Positions 46,445 through 59,095 of a DNA stretch of 64,000 bases are shown here, one piece after another. The stretch lies in the NCBI RefSeq assembly GCF_000204055.1, contig NW_006768852.1, positions 236,379 to 300,378 of the forward strand, read 5' to 3'. The notes beneath the pieces were generated by a model. The model saw only the letters and a list, made by a program, of their open reading frames with translations, made no database searches and was not told the DNA's origin. Numbering within the stretch: position 1 is the stretch's first letter; each line of letters starts with the position of its first letter. Source of the DNA: Melampsora larici-populina 98AG31. Taxonomy: Eukaryota; Basidiomycota; Pucciniomycetes; Pucciniales; Melampsoraceae. Position numbers and translations under genes: made by a program.

Positions 46445-49400
46445 TTAGCCCAACACATTATATCGTCCAGCAGCCTGACCTGGGTTTCTTGATTCAGCTT
46501 CAAGCGCTTGAGTGGTCGCCTCAATAAGAATATGTTTGATCTCGGTGATAGCACGTTGAACCTTGATTAATGAAAGAACACAAATAAGTATATGCAAGAG
46601 ATATTAAAGTGTAAAAAGGAGAAAAACGCTCACCCTCCATTCCTCATTCGACTCAACCAAAAGATGTAACTTGGGTGGCTCATCAGGACCCGGTTCTTTA
46701 CCCTTATCATAAAACACACCTTAAAGGATTCCAAACAAATGGGAAACATATTGATGACTTTAGCTTTTTTGCTCAATTCATTATAAAACTGTGTGATTGC
46801 ATTACATACCTTTGTTCGTCACCGAAGCACCAGTACTATCAACCAATTGTACCATAGTCTCTTTATTTGTGACTTTCCATCTCGCTTTCTGTAGTATCAA
46901 AAGATATGAAGAATAAGGTCAGCAAGGACCTCGGACCGACAAGGCTTGATCATGCAGCTAGACAAGTTTGGAATCAATTGACTCACCTGTGGATAATCAT
47001 TAATCGGTACAATCGCGTGAAAGTCTGTGGCGTCAGGATCTTTGGATCGCGTGTTCTCATGATTCCCAGCCTGTGCTTGAGCATTCTTGGCAGCGATCAT
47101 GCTCTTCAGTTTAGCATTCAAGTCGGCTACCACATTCTGAGCTCTTGAGATTCCGCTAGCGTCCAATCTAGATCCGACGTACAACGTTTGTAAGTGCACA
47201 GTTCCAGAGAATATCAGTGAGATACATACCCTTTAGCTTGTGCGGCAGCTTGTGCCGCTTTCAAAGCCGCCGTAAGCGCAGGTGTTGCTGCAACATCAAC
47301 TGGTGGTGCAGGTGCAGGTTTAGCTGCAGCTTGTGATCGACGACTAGAATCCGGAGCCGGACCTCGTTTGACTTCAACATTCAATTCCGGAATCTCAACA
47401 GCGCTGCCTGTCACACCAGTCGATCCAGTCGCTCCAGTCGTTCCGATATTTGTTTGTCCTTCCTCTTTGACGATATCTTCGCCTCCTGGTTCACCATATG
47501 CTGATCGCTCAGCACGCGATTTGGCATCTCGATCCTTTTCTAACCTATCTAGGCCTTTACCGCCAAAGCCTGAGCCTGAAGCCTGCGCTTTACCTGTCTT
47601 GACTTTTTCCAGGAATGCTAGGTGATGTAAATAAGAAAACCAATTGTATATCGTGGGGCAGGTGATCACAATGAAGGTCAGCCAAGATCGAATCTTGAGA
47701 GTCTTGAAATCCAGGAAAACGAAACAAGAGACCACTAACCATCGGACATAGTCTTGAGTTCCTCGGGGTATTTGGCACCACTAGCGACCAGTGCCCGCAG
47801 TAAATCAATGGCATATCTCTCTTGATCGGGCGATATGAAAGTGATGCAAGTACCTTTATTGCCTGCCCTACCTGTTCTGCCAGCCCGATGTACATAATCT
47901 TCCATATGATTAGGTGCATCATAATTGATGACCAACTTCAATTGTTTCACATCTAAACCACGAGCGGCCACCGAGGTAGCAATCACAATGGGTGTCACAC
48001 CAGCTTTAAAATCCGCAATCACTTGATCTCGATCTACCTGTTCTTTTCCTCCGTGTAACGAGAGACAGGGATAACCTTTTTTCAATAGATCTCGGAACAA
48101 GTTATCGGCTGATTCTTGGCGGTCCACAAACACCAACGAACGCGACTCTGAATCTTCATTATAGAAACGACCAAGGATTTCAAGCAATCGATTGAATTTG
48201 GTCGAATCGTCTCTCACTTCGACAATTTGCTCGATTTCAGAAGCTACTACTGATCGCCCGCCGACAGTGATTTCGAGTGGCCGTCGAAGAATCTTTCGAG
48301 CCAATGCCTCCATTTGTTTTGGAAACGTGGCAGAGAAAAGGACAGTTTGTCTATCGGGCCGGATTTGGTTGACGATCTTCATGACCTAAACCCCATATGA
48401 AAAAGGAAGATATCCATCCGCACGATAAATAGACATAAAGTTTGAAGAACGGATCAATTGGAACAGAATGACTGACTTGTGGCTCGAAACCCATGTCGAA
48501 CATTCTATCTGCTTCGTCCAACACCAGATAGGTCACTCTACGCATGTTGATGACTCGTCCTGAGTTGGTAGTGAGAAGTTCGATCATGCGACCTGGCGTA
48601 CATACGATCACTTCGGCACCACGTTTCATATCGGCGATGTTGTCCTTTAGGGGAGAACCACCATAGGCGCACGCCGCCTGATCAAACCGTAGGGCAGATA
48701 AGGAGATGTCAAGCAAACGTAAGAGAACTTGTAACATATATTCGAACTGTAGCTCAATGGTGAGAAAAGGGGTGACTGACTCTCAAGCCCAATGCCTTCA
48801 AAAATGGTCTACCTTCTTTGTATATCTGAGTAGCCAACTCTCGAGTAGGAGTCATAATCATAGCTATTGGGCCTTCTAAGGCTTCCAATGGTCTTTGATC
48901 TTTGATGTGTCGGAACATCGGCAGTAAAAAAGCGAGGGTTTTACCTGAGCCTGTCTTAGCTACTCCAATCACGTCGCGACCCGACATGATTGCAGGAACA
49001 GCTTGTCCTTGAATAGGCGAGGGAGCTTGATAGCCAAGCGACTTGATCACTTCAAGACTATTTCACCCATGCCAAAACAATATCATCAGCATAAGCCTCA
49101 AACGGTTTGTGACACAGATATAGTAAGCAGATAAGATTACCATGCAGAATGCAGTCCAAACCAACTCCATTTCATCACCGGTTTAGGACAGTCTTGGCCT
49201 CGAATTTTGATTCCATCCATCGCGATTCGGATATTTTCAGCTTCTTCCTCTGACATATCTTCAACTTCGGCAGGCGGATGATAAAATGCTTTACGAAAAC
49301 TTTCGTAATCAATCTTGGAATGATCTACGGGCGCCAAATCTTTCTTCTTCAGCTTTTTGGCAGCGAGCCTGGTGTTGGGCGGATTTAGAAAAGATCAGTT

Positions 49401-51350
49401 AACCTATCACATCCAAATTCTTACATAGGAAGAACAGGATAGGACGCCAAACAAAATTCCAAGCTCAACGTACGCTAGAATGTCCTCTGGTCTTAGGTTC
49501 GTCTTCTCGATCTCATCATCACTTGCAACAACAGGTTCTTCCTCCTCCTCCTCTTCGTCCTCTTCAAATACCTTACGGCCTTGATTGAGCTGAGCCATTC
49601 TCTGCTGGTCACTTGCATTCACTTTACTAACTTCATCTGTGACTGCCGACATGTAAGCGTCCAAGGGATCGATATCTTCATCCACTATGTCCATTGCCGT
49701 TTGGTTCTGGTCCGTGGGTGGGGTCGGATCTTTATTTTTGACTTCAACAGGTAGCGAGGCAGCTTCGAATCTCTTCTTCCTGGCTTCTTCGACCACTTGA
49801 GATAATCTAACTTTATTTGTACCCTCTTCAGATGCCTCAGTTGTCTCGTTCGTATCGACATTCATTTCGCCATTCTCATCCTCTTGCATGACAGTTCCTG
49901 CAAGTTTACGCATGTTGTATCCACCGTGACCACCATCGACCAAATCTTCTTCGTCACTGTCTTCTTCAGCTTCCACAAGTTTTAAGAGATCGTCATCGGC
50001 ATTGATAGCTTCGAACGTCAATTTTTGAATCTTCTTCTGAGTCCCATCTTCTTCAGTTTCAAGAGCAGCCCCCATCTTGGCCTGACCATTTGGCAAGAGA
50101 TCAGGGAAAGTGTTGAAGCTAGGCTTGGCAGGAAGACCCTTGATACCGACAGGAGCTGAATTCCTCGTCAAATTTGCCGGCTGAAGCATGGGTGGAGTGG
50201 TGTTGAGACGAGCTGAGATAGCAGCAGCAGCTAAAGCGGCAGCAGTTGCTTCATCAGCCGCAAGCGCAGTAGGTTTTTTAGGAAGACCTTTCCCGGGGGT
50301 AATCATGGAAGGTTTGGATGGCAGGCCGGGTAAAGATGATTTAGAACGCTCTCCTTCTTTCGGGAGTCCGGCTGGAGGGGCTGTAGAGCCCGTTGGAACT
50401 TTCGATATTGTAGATGGAGTGGCAGGGTTACTTCCGTCTTCTAATGCTTTCTTCGCCTTCCATTGTTCAAGACGTTCACGCTTCATTCTTAGTTTCTGTT
50501 GCTCTAATGTTTCTCCAGGAAGTCGTCCTTCTCGAGCCTCTGCAATTGCTCTAGCTTTGGCTACAGCGGACCCAGGTGCTGATGGGTCAATCGAGCTATC
50601 TAGGGAAGCACCGACTGTCGGTACATTGGTCGGAGGACGACTAGGCGTGTCTGTTTGAGAGGTTGACATATCAATTGCAAGAGAAGCAGAAACGCTCGGA
50701 GTGCTTGTCGTAGTTGGGTTCGCAATCTCAGACGTTGAAGCAGGTAACTCGCTAGAACCTGGTTCTCTCGCATCAGACTCATCGACAACTGGTACTGACA
50801 AGCGTTCACTACGATAATCACTTCGTCTCCGATCTGTTCGTTCATCACGAGATTTCCTTTCGTCTGGAGATTTGCTTCTTCTACTGGCCCATCTGTCTCT
50901 ATCCCTACTTCGACTTCTTCGCCTCTTTCTATGGCTATGATCATCATACCTTCGACGGTCCTTTTCAGATCGATGCCTATCTAAATCTCGATCACGGGTA
51001 TCATCCCTAGAATCCCTATGTGAACCACGATCACGACTACGAGACCTGAGCCTTCGATCTTGCCTTCGATCATCATCTCGATCACGGTGATCTCTTGAAA
51101 AGCTATGATTTCTTCCTGAATCTAGCTTACTCGAAGATCGTACGTCCTTGCTTGATCTACGGGGTTCTTCATCTCTCTTGTAGCCAGTGTGTCTAGGATG
51201 GTCAGAAAGATGTGAGCCGGATTGATGAGAAGCATTTCGATCGTGATGATGACCGGCGTCAGAACGATGGGAATGAGTCCTCCTACGTTTTGCATCATCA
51301 TTGGATGGGTCTTTTCGGGGAGAAGGAGATCGAGACCGAGTGAGTGGCAT
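46445..51350 (-). CDS. PRP5: DEAD-box RNA helicase PRP5/DDX46 (1359 aa)
   Basis: Minus-strand exons: 51350-49474, 49368-49141, 49057-48781, 48677-48477, 48385-47740, 47617-47230, 47167-46987, 46888-46810, 46719-46634, 46561-46445; they sum to 1360 codons. PRP5 remodels U2 snRNP so that it can pair with the intron branch site. The N-terminus is an RS/RD-rich domain of about 200 residues, then Ala/Pro-rich and acidic stretches. The helicase core has the Q motif ([12 protein letters not shown]), motif I AKTGSGKT, Ia PTRELA, Ib TPGR, II DEAD, III SAT, V ARGLD and [10 protein letters not shown]. The C-terminal [14 protein letters not shown] through GRYNVLG region matches the KH-like tail of DDX46. 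The long N-terminal extension and C-terminal tail distinguish it from generic DEAD-box proteins. All ten exons keep phase. Confidence 0.95.
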
Positions 51351-52679
51351 AACGGTAAGTAGAACTTGAGAAGGATGAAGTTGAGTGCGATGTGAATGGT
51401 TTTAAAGAAATTTAGCGGCAACTCTCCTAACCCGGTCGATCAACCGAGTCATAGCTCACCACATCGCACACAGGGATCCGTCATGCGGGGCTATGCGGGT
51501 ATGAAGTAATTTCAGCCCACCCGGGGCCGGGGGCTTAAGATCCAAGCATGACGGCCGCACGAGGCCGCACGAGTGAATCTCTGGGTTTCTTGTAAGCTTA
51601 ACTAAGCCCCGGTTTCTTGCAAGATGCTTGCTCTATCACGGAGCAACCAGTCAGGGGCACAGCTTTATAAGGAGAAGACACTCAATTTCATCCTGAACTC
51701 TCTTTACTTTGACTGATATGTCTTGCGCCAGGACTCAGTGATGCAGCAGCTGAGGCTTCCACAATCCCTACCGCATTTATATTTATGTTGATTGTGCAAT
51801 TATGGCTCTAGGTCTCTTGTCACTCATCAACCTCACTCATCATTCAATCTCATACAATGGATCTGATGACACCTTTTCCTAGACTCAAAGCGCATCTGGA
51901 TTAATAAAAAAATACAGGCTTCTGGTGAATGTCTACAAAACTTTGATATAGCGCTTCTGATTTCAAGTAAAATAGTAAAAAAAATAAATCCTAATGTCAT
52001 AAGTAAAGTGCAGATGCCATAGCTCAGAACCATATGGTGGGTGACAAGGGTCTTGAGCAAGATCTTATTTATGAAACTCTTTGCCTTCTAAATTCTCATA
52101 AGGGCACATGAGAAAGATGAGCGGACCAAATTAAAGTCCTCCTTTCCCTCTACACATTCCCTGAACCAAAAATCTTCATGATGTCACTGTATATCATATT
52201 CAACATATACACAGCTTACTGCAGTTTCTCATGCCTGCACTCTATTCTCAACATTGGCACCTGCAGGTTAAATGAAAACAATGATAAATCACCACAAAGA
52301 ATATGATGAAGTATGACTCTGAAGATAATGTCTCTTTTGTCTTCTTCTTACACACACTGTCATCTGTACATGGCCCAGGGTTGAAATACCTAATCATCTT
52401 GATATATTACCCCAGGTCCAATAAGCAAGTCATCTCATAAACTTCTAAAGAGAAGAATGATAGATTGGTAGATAATTGAGAATGGGATATGCAGTACATG
52501 GTCGAGTTAGGGCAATAAGAAATCCCATGGAAGAGTCCAGTACAAATTCAATTGATGATACTTGCACGGCATACCGCTTCAACAAGAAATGAAGGTTTAC
52601 ATTGTGAATACAGTGAAGATGTAAACCAGCAATTGGGAACTGATGTGATAAAGAATCTTGGATATTTCAATACTATCAT
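51351..52679. other. Intergenic, nothing recognised
   Basis: 5' flank of the PRP5-like gene and 3' flank of the acyltransferase gene. No domain-bearing open frame or repeat was found. Confidence 0.45.
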
Positions 52680-54321
52680 TTAAGACCGACGAACATCAAC
52701 ATAACTCAAGAATCCCGCCTTATCCGCCCATCCAATCTTGGTAGTTTGTTTCATCTTACAAGCATTTGAAATCATCTCTGCACATTCCCCAAATGGGTCC
52801 CTGTCCTTTTGATCAGATGATACCACGAATGGTCCGGATTTGGGATACCGAACCGTAAATGTACGTGGGGAGATTCCAGGAAGTAGGATTGGACAAAAGT
52901 TCGCACGAAGGATGTGGATCAGGTTTGAGAATGGGGAAGGGATTGGACATGTGATTGATGGGCGGAAGTGAGTAGGACTTTCGTGCCTGTAGCACATTGG
53001 AATTCCATCAATTGAAAATCATCAGAGGGGAACGAATGAGTAAAGGTAGGAGGATCTCACTTAAAGCCGAGGCAAAAAAACCTGATGTCCTGACGATGCG
53101 TTCCTCGAAGCTTGGCAGTCAATTTGACAAAGCGCAAGATAGCTCGATTATTTGATGTGGTAGCCTGGTTTTGAAAATGCGCGCGCGATGGACAATTGCA
53201 ATTTCTTTTAAATCAGCACTAGACCTGAATACTGGCCTCTCAAGTTCATAACCTCTTATGAGAAATTCACTGAACTTCTGGGAATACGACCACTGGTTGA
53301 CTAGAGATCTTCGCCCTTAGAACCCATTCAGATAATGTTCTAGGCATCTTTTCTGAAGCTTCGGTGTGCTCATCGCTGGCGGATGGGGGATGTCCAGATG
53401 TGGTGATCAAACTTAGAATAGATCGAGCGCAAAACCCGTGAATTGCGTCATGATCTTGTTGTGGCTGTGAGCTTGGACTGGGAATGATGAAAATCGGATC
53501 AAATCTGTTTTGAATTGGTAAACATCAGCAAAGATAGATGCAAAATGGATGCTGTAGGAAAATGCAAAGAGTAGCAACTCACAGGTACGCTAGATAGATT
53601 ATGTCAACGTAGCTGCACCAATTAACTACGATCACGTCGCCAGGTCCGACTCGAGACCTAGTTGGGCTGGGCAGAATTCAAACTCTCAGCATCTGTTGTG
53701 GTTGTAGTTGTAGTAGGAAGATCCCGTTCACGATCGAGCATAGTAATGACTGACATGCCTCTGAGACTCGAGAATGGACTATCCGCAGGTAGGCGAGTGA
53801 ATCCGAGTAGGTAAAGAGCCATCCTCCCCAGGATACATGACAACCATGACCTAAAAAATTTCCACAAGCCTGGGGAGGTGATCTATCATGAAGGTAGCGA
53901 AGTTTACGAGGGTGTCAGCGCTGAACGATCATATCCGTTGTTAACCCAGAAGAAGAGGTGTAAAGATTTGACTTGATTTAAAGATCTTATCTTACCAATC
54001 GTTATCCGAGTAACAAGATTCCAAAGACTTACAAACATAGGATTCAATGCTTGATCAAGAATAAGATAATTGAGGGCCAATCCGACCAGTGAGATCGTTC
54101 GTAGAAATGCCAACACGTAAAATGGTATGCTCAATAGAGCTGGATGCCTGAAGTTGGATAGAGGTGGTGGCGGATAAACAAATGGTGCAAGACCTGTGGA
54201 TGGATCCTGTGAAGCGACTCATCGAATAGAAGGGAGCGATGTGATTGAGCCTAATAGTTGGTGAAGACGGAAGAGATAGAATAGCAGTCAAACGCACTCT
54301 CCAATTCGAGAATTTCTCCAT
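52680..54321 (-). CDS. LOA1/VPS66-like lysophospholipid acyltransferase (354 aa)
   Basis: Minus-strand exons: 54321-54298, 54206-53996, 53869-53755, 53657-53583, 53504-53276, 53164-53061, 52986-52680; they sum to 355 codons. The N-terminus MEKFSNWRDPSTGLAPF matches the start of fungal LOA1/Vps66 proteins, which acylate lysophosphatidic acid at the ER and lipid droplets. Hydrophobic segments follow (FYVLAFLRTISLVGLALNYL; ILGRMALYLLGF). Motif I of the PlsC fold reads NWCSYVD, with Trp where classical enzymes have His, and the later motif reads FPEATTSN instead of E-G-T. Such degeneration also occurs in yeast Loa1, so family membership rather than inactivation may explain it. The C-terminal exon (RANFCPILLPGISPRTFTVRYP through LSYVDVRRS) completes the chain. 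The exon 2 donor at 53996/53995 was preferred over an in-phase-0 GTAAGT at TTT because only it opens the WKFFRSWLS frame. Confidence 0.78.
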
Positions 54322-55394
54322 GCTATTTTGGGAATCGAAGTGAGGATGAAGGTCGTTCCGATGGGGCGTTCGACCAGATGGGTGAGAACAGGAGAACCGA
54401 TTGTCGCCCTCAACAGAATTCTGCTGAATACTTACAAGCAAGTCAGATCGAGTGAGAATCGGTTGAGTGGAAGTTAGTGGAAGCAAAAAAGTTGACTTGC
54501 AAAATTCCAAATTGTCACTCCCAAAGAAAACCTGACTGCAATCACAAAGGGAAGAACACATACATAAGAAAGGATACACTAATTCAATTCATGATATCAT
54601 CCATGGACAGTTCTCCTCTGTGGAATGAATCATCAAATTGGCCACATTCAAGCGTAAAATTCAACAATTGAGATGCTTCTCAGAGTGAAGATACGGTCAG
54701 TCACTCTTCATGGGAAAAGGCACGTGTTTATCCTCCGGGCCAATTGGGATCACTCGAAGAGATTTATGGACATCCTTCTCATTGTAAGAAATGCTGGCCG
54801 CAGAAACCACGTGATGTGTCTCTTGCTTCTCATTGGCAGGTGATACATGCATATCATCTGGAGATGTTTCTCAATGCCCACATATCTCGCAATGCCATTC
54901 TGACACGGATATACCCCACTGCACATTTCTAGTGTGGTTCAATCAGATAGATGGACATTTTGCCTTACAGTAAGCCAGACCCAAACTCAAGTGGGCTCTA
55001 TTTCAAGTACTGCGTGGTCAGAGAAATGTGTCACATCTTTGGAATTTGACTCAAGCGTGCTTACTCGGCAGTTTCAACCTTTTCTTTCCAAACACATGTA
55101 ATGATGAGTTTAAAAGTGATAAGAAGAAACTTGTAAGATGTATTCAATGACACAGAGACAATCCATTGGAGAGTCTTGGCTGCAGAAGAGCATCAATATT
55201 ATGATCTCAGAGCTTGTGCATGTCAGAGGCTCTGGACATGAAGTGATGTAGTGTAAGACAAAGTGGGCACAAAAGTTTCAAACTTGTCAGATCCATTCTA
55301 TGTGCAAATAATTTGCTTAAATTGGTGATCAGAGATACATACATTTGTTGATCAAGAGCTTCTATCATCATTTATCTCCTGAAATATTTCCACT
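54322..55394. other. Intergenic between divergent genes
   Basis: 5' flanks of the acyltransferase gene (minus) and secreted protein B (plus). Open frames here are shadows or lack domains. Confidence 0.45.
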
Positions 55395-58216
55395 ATGAGG
55401 AGCTGGAGATTTGGGATTCGATATTTACATGCTTCAGCATTGATAATTTGCACTATTCCATTTATTAGATCTTTCACCAACCCTGAAGATGTTATAGATA
55501 TAAAGATGGTTGAAAGCTCTGACCAGGAAACCAAGGCTTTATCACAGCAAGACGGAAAACACTTGATGAAAATTCATGACCAAGAGATTGATCAAGTCTT
55601 GGCTCCTGTTGATGAAGATACAGGTGCAGAGACTTCAACTTCAACCAACTATCTGCTATCAGCCTATGCCCCAGAATTTGGTCCATCAAAGGCCTCCAAC
55701 CCAAGGAATACCCCTAAAATTCAACATTCTGCCAGTCAACAATTTGGTTCAAATCACCCACATGGTATAATTATGATTCTGAATGATGCTTAGATAAGTT
55801 GTATTGAGGACCCCTTCTTTTCTTTCCTTATTGCCATGCAAGATGATTTACAGGGATCAAACAACAACTATGCTCATTGTCATGAACCTGTGCGGGGAGT
55901 AGATGTTGAGAATCATAGTTCTATTTTCCCAATCAACGCGCAAAATGAGGTGATGGATTTGAAGGCAATTCCAACAGAAAAAGGCATGAAGATCCAAGAG
56001 AGGCATAAAGGCTCAGCCTCCACAAAAGAAACCTCGAGGTGACCACATTTAAATTTGCATCACTAAAATGTACAAGACACTTATTTCAGAATACTTTGCT
56101 GGTAGTAAAAATCAATATAAATTGGTGCAAGCAGACACAAGGCCCTCTGAACCAGATCCAATTGCTTTAAAAGAAGGGACTCTGTAAGTGATCTCTTTGA
56201 AACCTGAAGTTGAAATAAAGGGATAGGATCAAGACTTCTTTTTGAATGATTAACAGGAACAATGAAGGTGCTTCCAACCAAGTTAAGGAGACCTCCAACA
56301 TTGAGAATAGCTACTCTCATCGTCTACAGAAGAACTTGAAGCCTGGAAATTTAAGGATAGAACAAGTCAAAGAAAAGGAGAACAAGAAAATTTGGTCAGG
56401 AAAGAAACCACCAATCACCATCAAGACACAAACAGAGTCATGTCTAGGCCAAGGCACCGTTCCAGTGTTACCAGGAACCCCAATTTCGGATTCCTGGAGA
56501 TCCAAGTTGGTACTTGAGAAACAGTCATTTATGGAGTCACCAAAGGAAGTCAAAATTGAGAGATCAAGCCCCAGAGAAGATCCTCATGGACATCAATCCA
56601 GTGATAGGGTGGAGGAAATTATTTCACAGAATAAAGATGATTGGATCATCCCCAAAAAGATCTTCAAGAACAGTCAAGTTAGGAAAGTAGATACATCCCA
56701 AGAGGCCATTAATTTGATCACTGAGCTGCCAAAGGTTCATCATGAGCCTTCTTCAGATTCTATCAATTCACTCGAAGCTTTAAAAACATCATCAAAAAGA
56801 TTACAAAATTCAAGTAAAAAGAAAAAGAAAAAGAATGATACAAGCTCAAAATCAAATTCAAATGCTGGTAAGAAAGGGAAAGCTGGTAAAGATATTGATG
56901 AAGATTGGGATACAGACTTATTGAAAGCCTTGAAAGAAACATCTGCCTCTGATGAAAGGAAAGAAACAGAGCATGAAAAACTTATCAAGAATCTTCAAAA
57001 GAGACTTCAAAGTATCTTTGTTTCCGATGATAACCGCAAGATTGATGTTCCGTCTTCAAGCAGCCATCCGTCGTATCGCAGTCTGATGGAAGAGTTTCTT
57101 CGCGTGGAAAACCATACACCTCTCTTGGAGCTAAATTTGAAGTCTCAAACAGTCAAAACCCTTCGTGAAGCTGAGCTTGAAGCGAAGTTGCGAACACCAC
57201 ACATGAACGCGTACTGGTTACAGACTATTGAAGACATATTGGCCGAGGAACTCACGTCGGTTGAACGTATTGAAAGAATTCGACGCCAAAAGGCATTCTT
57301 TTTGCAATATCTTCTCATAAAAGACAGCGAAATATTCAAAGAAAAGAAAGACATGTGGAGCCAAGAGGCAAGACAAGTAGCTACTTTGTTGCATTATGAA
57401 AACCCGTTTGAATTGTTCCTTGACACTACAAAGGAGGAAATTGAGTTTCTCAAACCCCATCTCGAGCTTATGGCCGCTTCTGAGCATGAACTCCTAGGTC
57501 ACTTATCAAAAGATTCCCTCGGCTTCCGACGTAGCATGATATTTCTGCGTATCCAAGAGCTGGAGACACCAAGTCCTCATGGATTTTTTGGTAAAAAATT
57601 TCTGGAGGCAGCCTGCCAGCAAGCTTTCCACATGCCTATGTTTCGCCAAATCGAGATTGCTTTGGAACTTTCAGCACCAGAAGTATCTTGGAAAGGGCTA
57701 AGCGATGATGAGTTGGAGAAAAAATATTTTCAGATGTTGAATGCCTTAGCTGGAATGCCTGGCCAGCTACTGAGCTCGCCTGGAAACTCTGAAGCGGAGC
57801 TCTACTCTCAAGCTGAGTCCAATTGGATCAACTCTCATGCTGCACAGTTACTCAGCATTGATCCTGAACTTTCACAACGCGTCTTCAATCGCTTCAAGTC
57901 GTTACTTATGGCTTTGAAAGGAAACAAGATAAGACCTTTACGTGCAATATGGAAAGACTCAGAAGGTTCATCACTTCTAGAAATGAATGAAGAACTCATT
58001 TCGCGCGATGAAGCCCTGGCAGCGACCTATGTAGGTATCACATTATCTGGTATAGCCAGGCTTAAAAATTTGCTCAGAGCTAGAAATATTGGTGTTCAAG
58101 GTAATCATAGGCCATTTATTCACTTGACTAAGTCACTCAATTGTAGAGAGGGGTTGGCAGAATCCTTGAAGATCTACTACGAGCTTTTGGGCATAAAATT
58201 GTTTTTCAAGGACTAG
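55395..58216 (+). CDS. Secreted protein B, unrecognised family (867 aa), paralogue of protein A
   Basis: Deduced exons: 55395-55764, 55843-56038, 56106-56183, 56257-58216; they sum to 868 codons. Residues 1-26 are a signal peptide (ALIICTIPFIRS). The SAYAPEF motif recurs near residue 90, in the same exon-1 position as in protein A. Intron phases 1, 2, 2 match those of A, but B lacks A's extra cassette exons. A Lys-rich tract (SSKKKKKKNDTS, about residue 400) is followed by DIDEDWD. The C-terminal about 430 residues align in order with A: NHTPLLELNLKSQ, AFFLQYLLIKDSEIF, NPFELF, FFGKKFLEA, ALELSAPEVSWKGLS and LLMALKGNK. I know no family with this layout. The exon 1 donor is GTATAA and exon 3 has an acceptor after TGGTAG; both are supported by phase and by homology to A. 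Confidence 0.8.
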
Positions 58217-59095
58217 GTCTTCTGAATTTGTACCAAGGATAGAAATTGAGCAACTGATCGTACCTTTCTCATGTCAGTTCTGCTACCTTACAAGAAAAAG
58301 ACAAGAAGATGCGTGCAGGGTGTGCTCGATTTTTTTCTTTGTTCTGTCTGTTTCATCTTTCTTTCTTAAATCCTAAATACGTTATCTTGGTAGATTCTTT
58401 GAGTTCTAGTGGCGAATGTGGGGTGGGCCATCGTCCAAAGATATGTAACAGCCTCTCTGCGTACAGGTGGGCTGATATTGATATTTTCAATGTTGACAAA
58501 TATGTTGACACCCATCCTACCATCCTTCATTCTGAATTGTCTGTAAAAAGTGAAGTCTTCTCTGAGTGTCATCTTTAGACCATGATAATTCATCTACTCA
58601 CAAGATTATGAATGAAAATAACAGTCAGTTGCGAAAATATTCCACTTTCGAAAGTGGCTCTTGTTGTTCTCATTTTTTTGGCTTCTTCCAAACAACTGAA
58701 GGTATTCGATGATTTCTTTCCTGGGAGTTGGAACTCGTTTTGACAAACGGGAATGGTAGCAGGTGAGGAAAGGTTTAGTTACAGATGAGAAATGACATCA
58801 GAATGAAGATGGAAAGACCTACGTTAAGCTATCTAATAAGAGAAGAGTGGAAATCGAATCTCATAGAAGGGTAGTCATTCGTGAAGTATTGGAGAGCGCA
58901 TTGGTTCTTTCCAGATTTTCCTCAATTGATTTTTGTTATCTTTTTACTATCATCCAAATCCATTATCAACAAAAAATTTAAGAGTGTATCTAATACTGTT
59001 ACAAAATTTTGTTGTTATATATCGTTTTCTCACAAAAAGTACAAAAATTTTAATTATATTCAAGAAGTTCTTCGTTCTTAAACTCATACTTTATC
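58217..59095. other. Intergenic / 5' flank of YR retrotransposon
   Basis: The left boundary of the retrotransposon lies somewhere here but no terminal repeat could be matched to the right side, which runs out of the window. A hydrophobic-start open frame at 58309-58578 (89 codons) is too weak to call. Confidence 0.4.

Noticed and set aside
50188..50658. 156-codon plus-strand open frame
   Set aside because: Antisense shadow of the Ala/Pro-rich part of the PRP5-like N-terminal exon.
58309..58578. 89-codon frame with a hydrophobic start, possible small secreted peptide
   Set aside because: No domain, no paralogue in the window, no splice or promoter support; plausible by chance.
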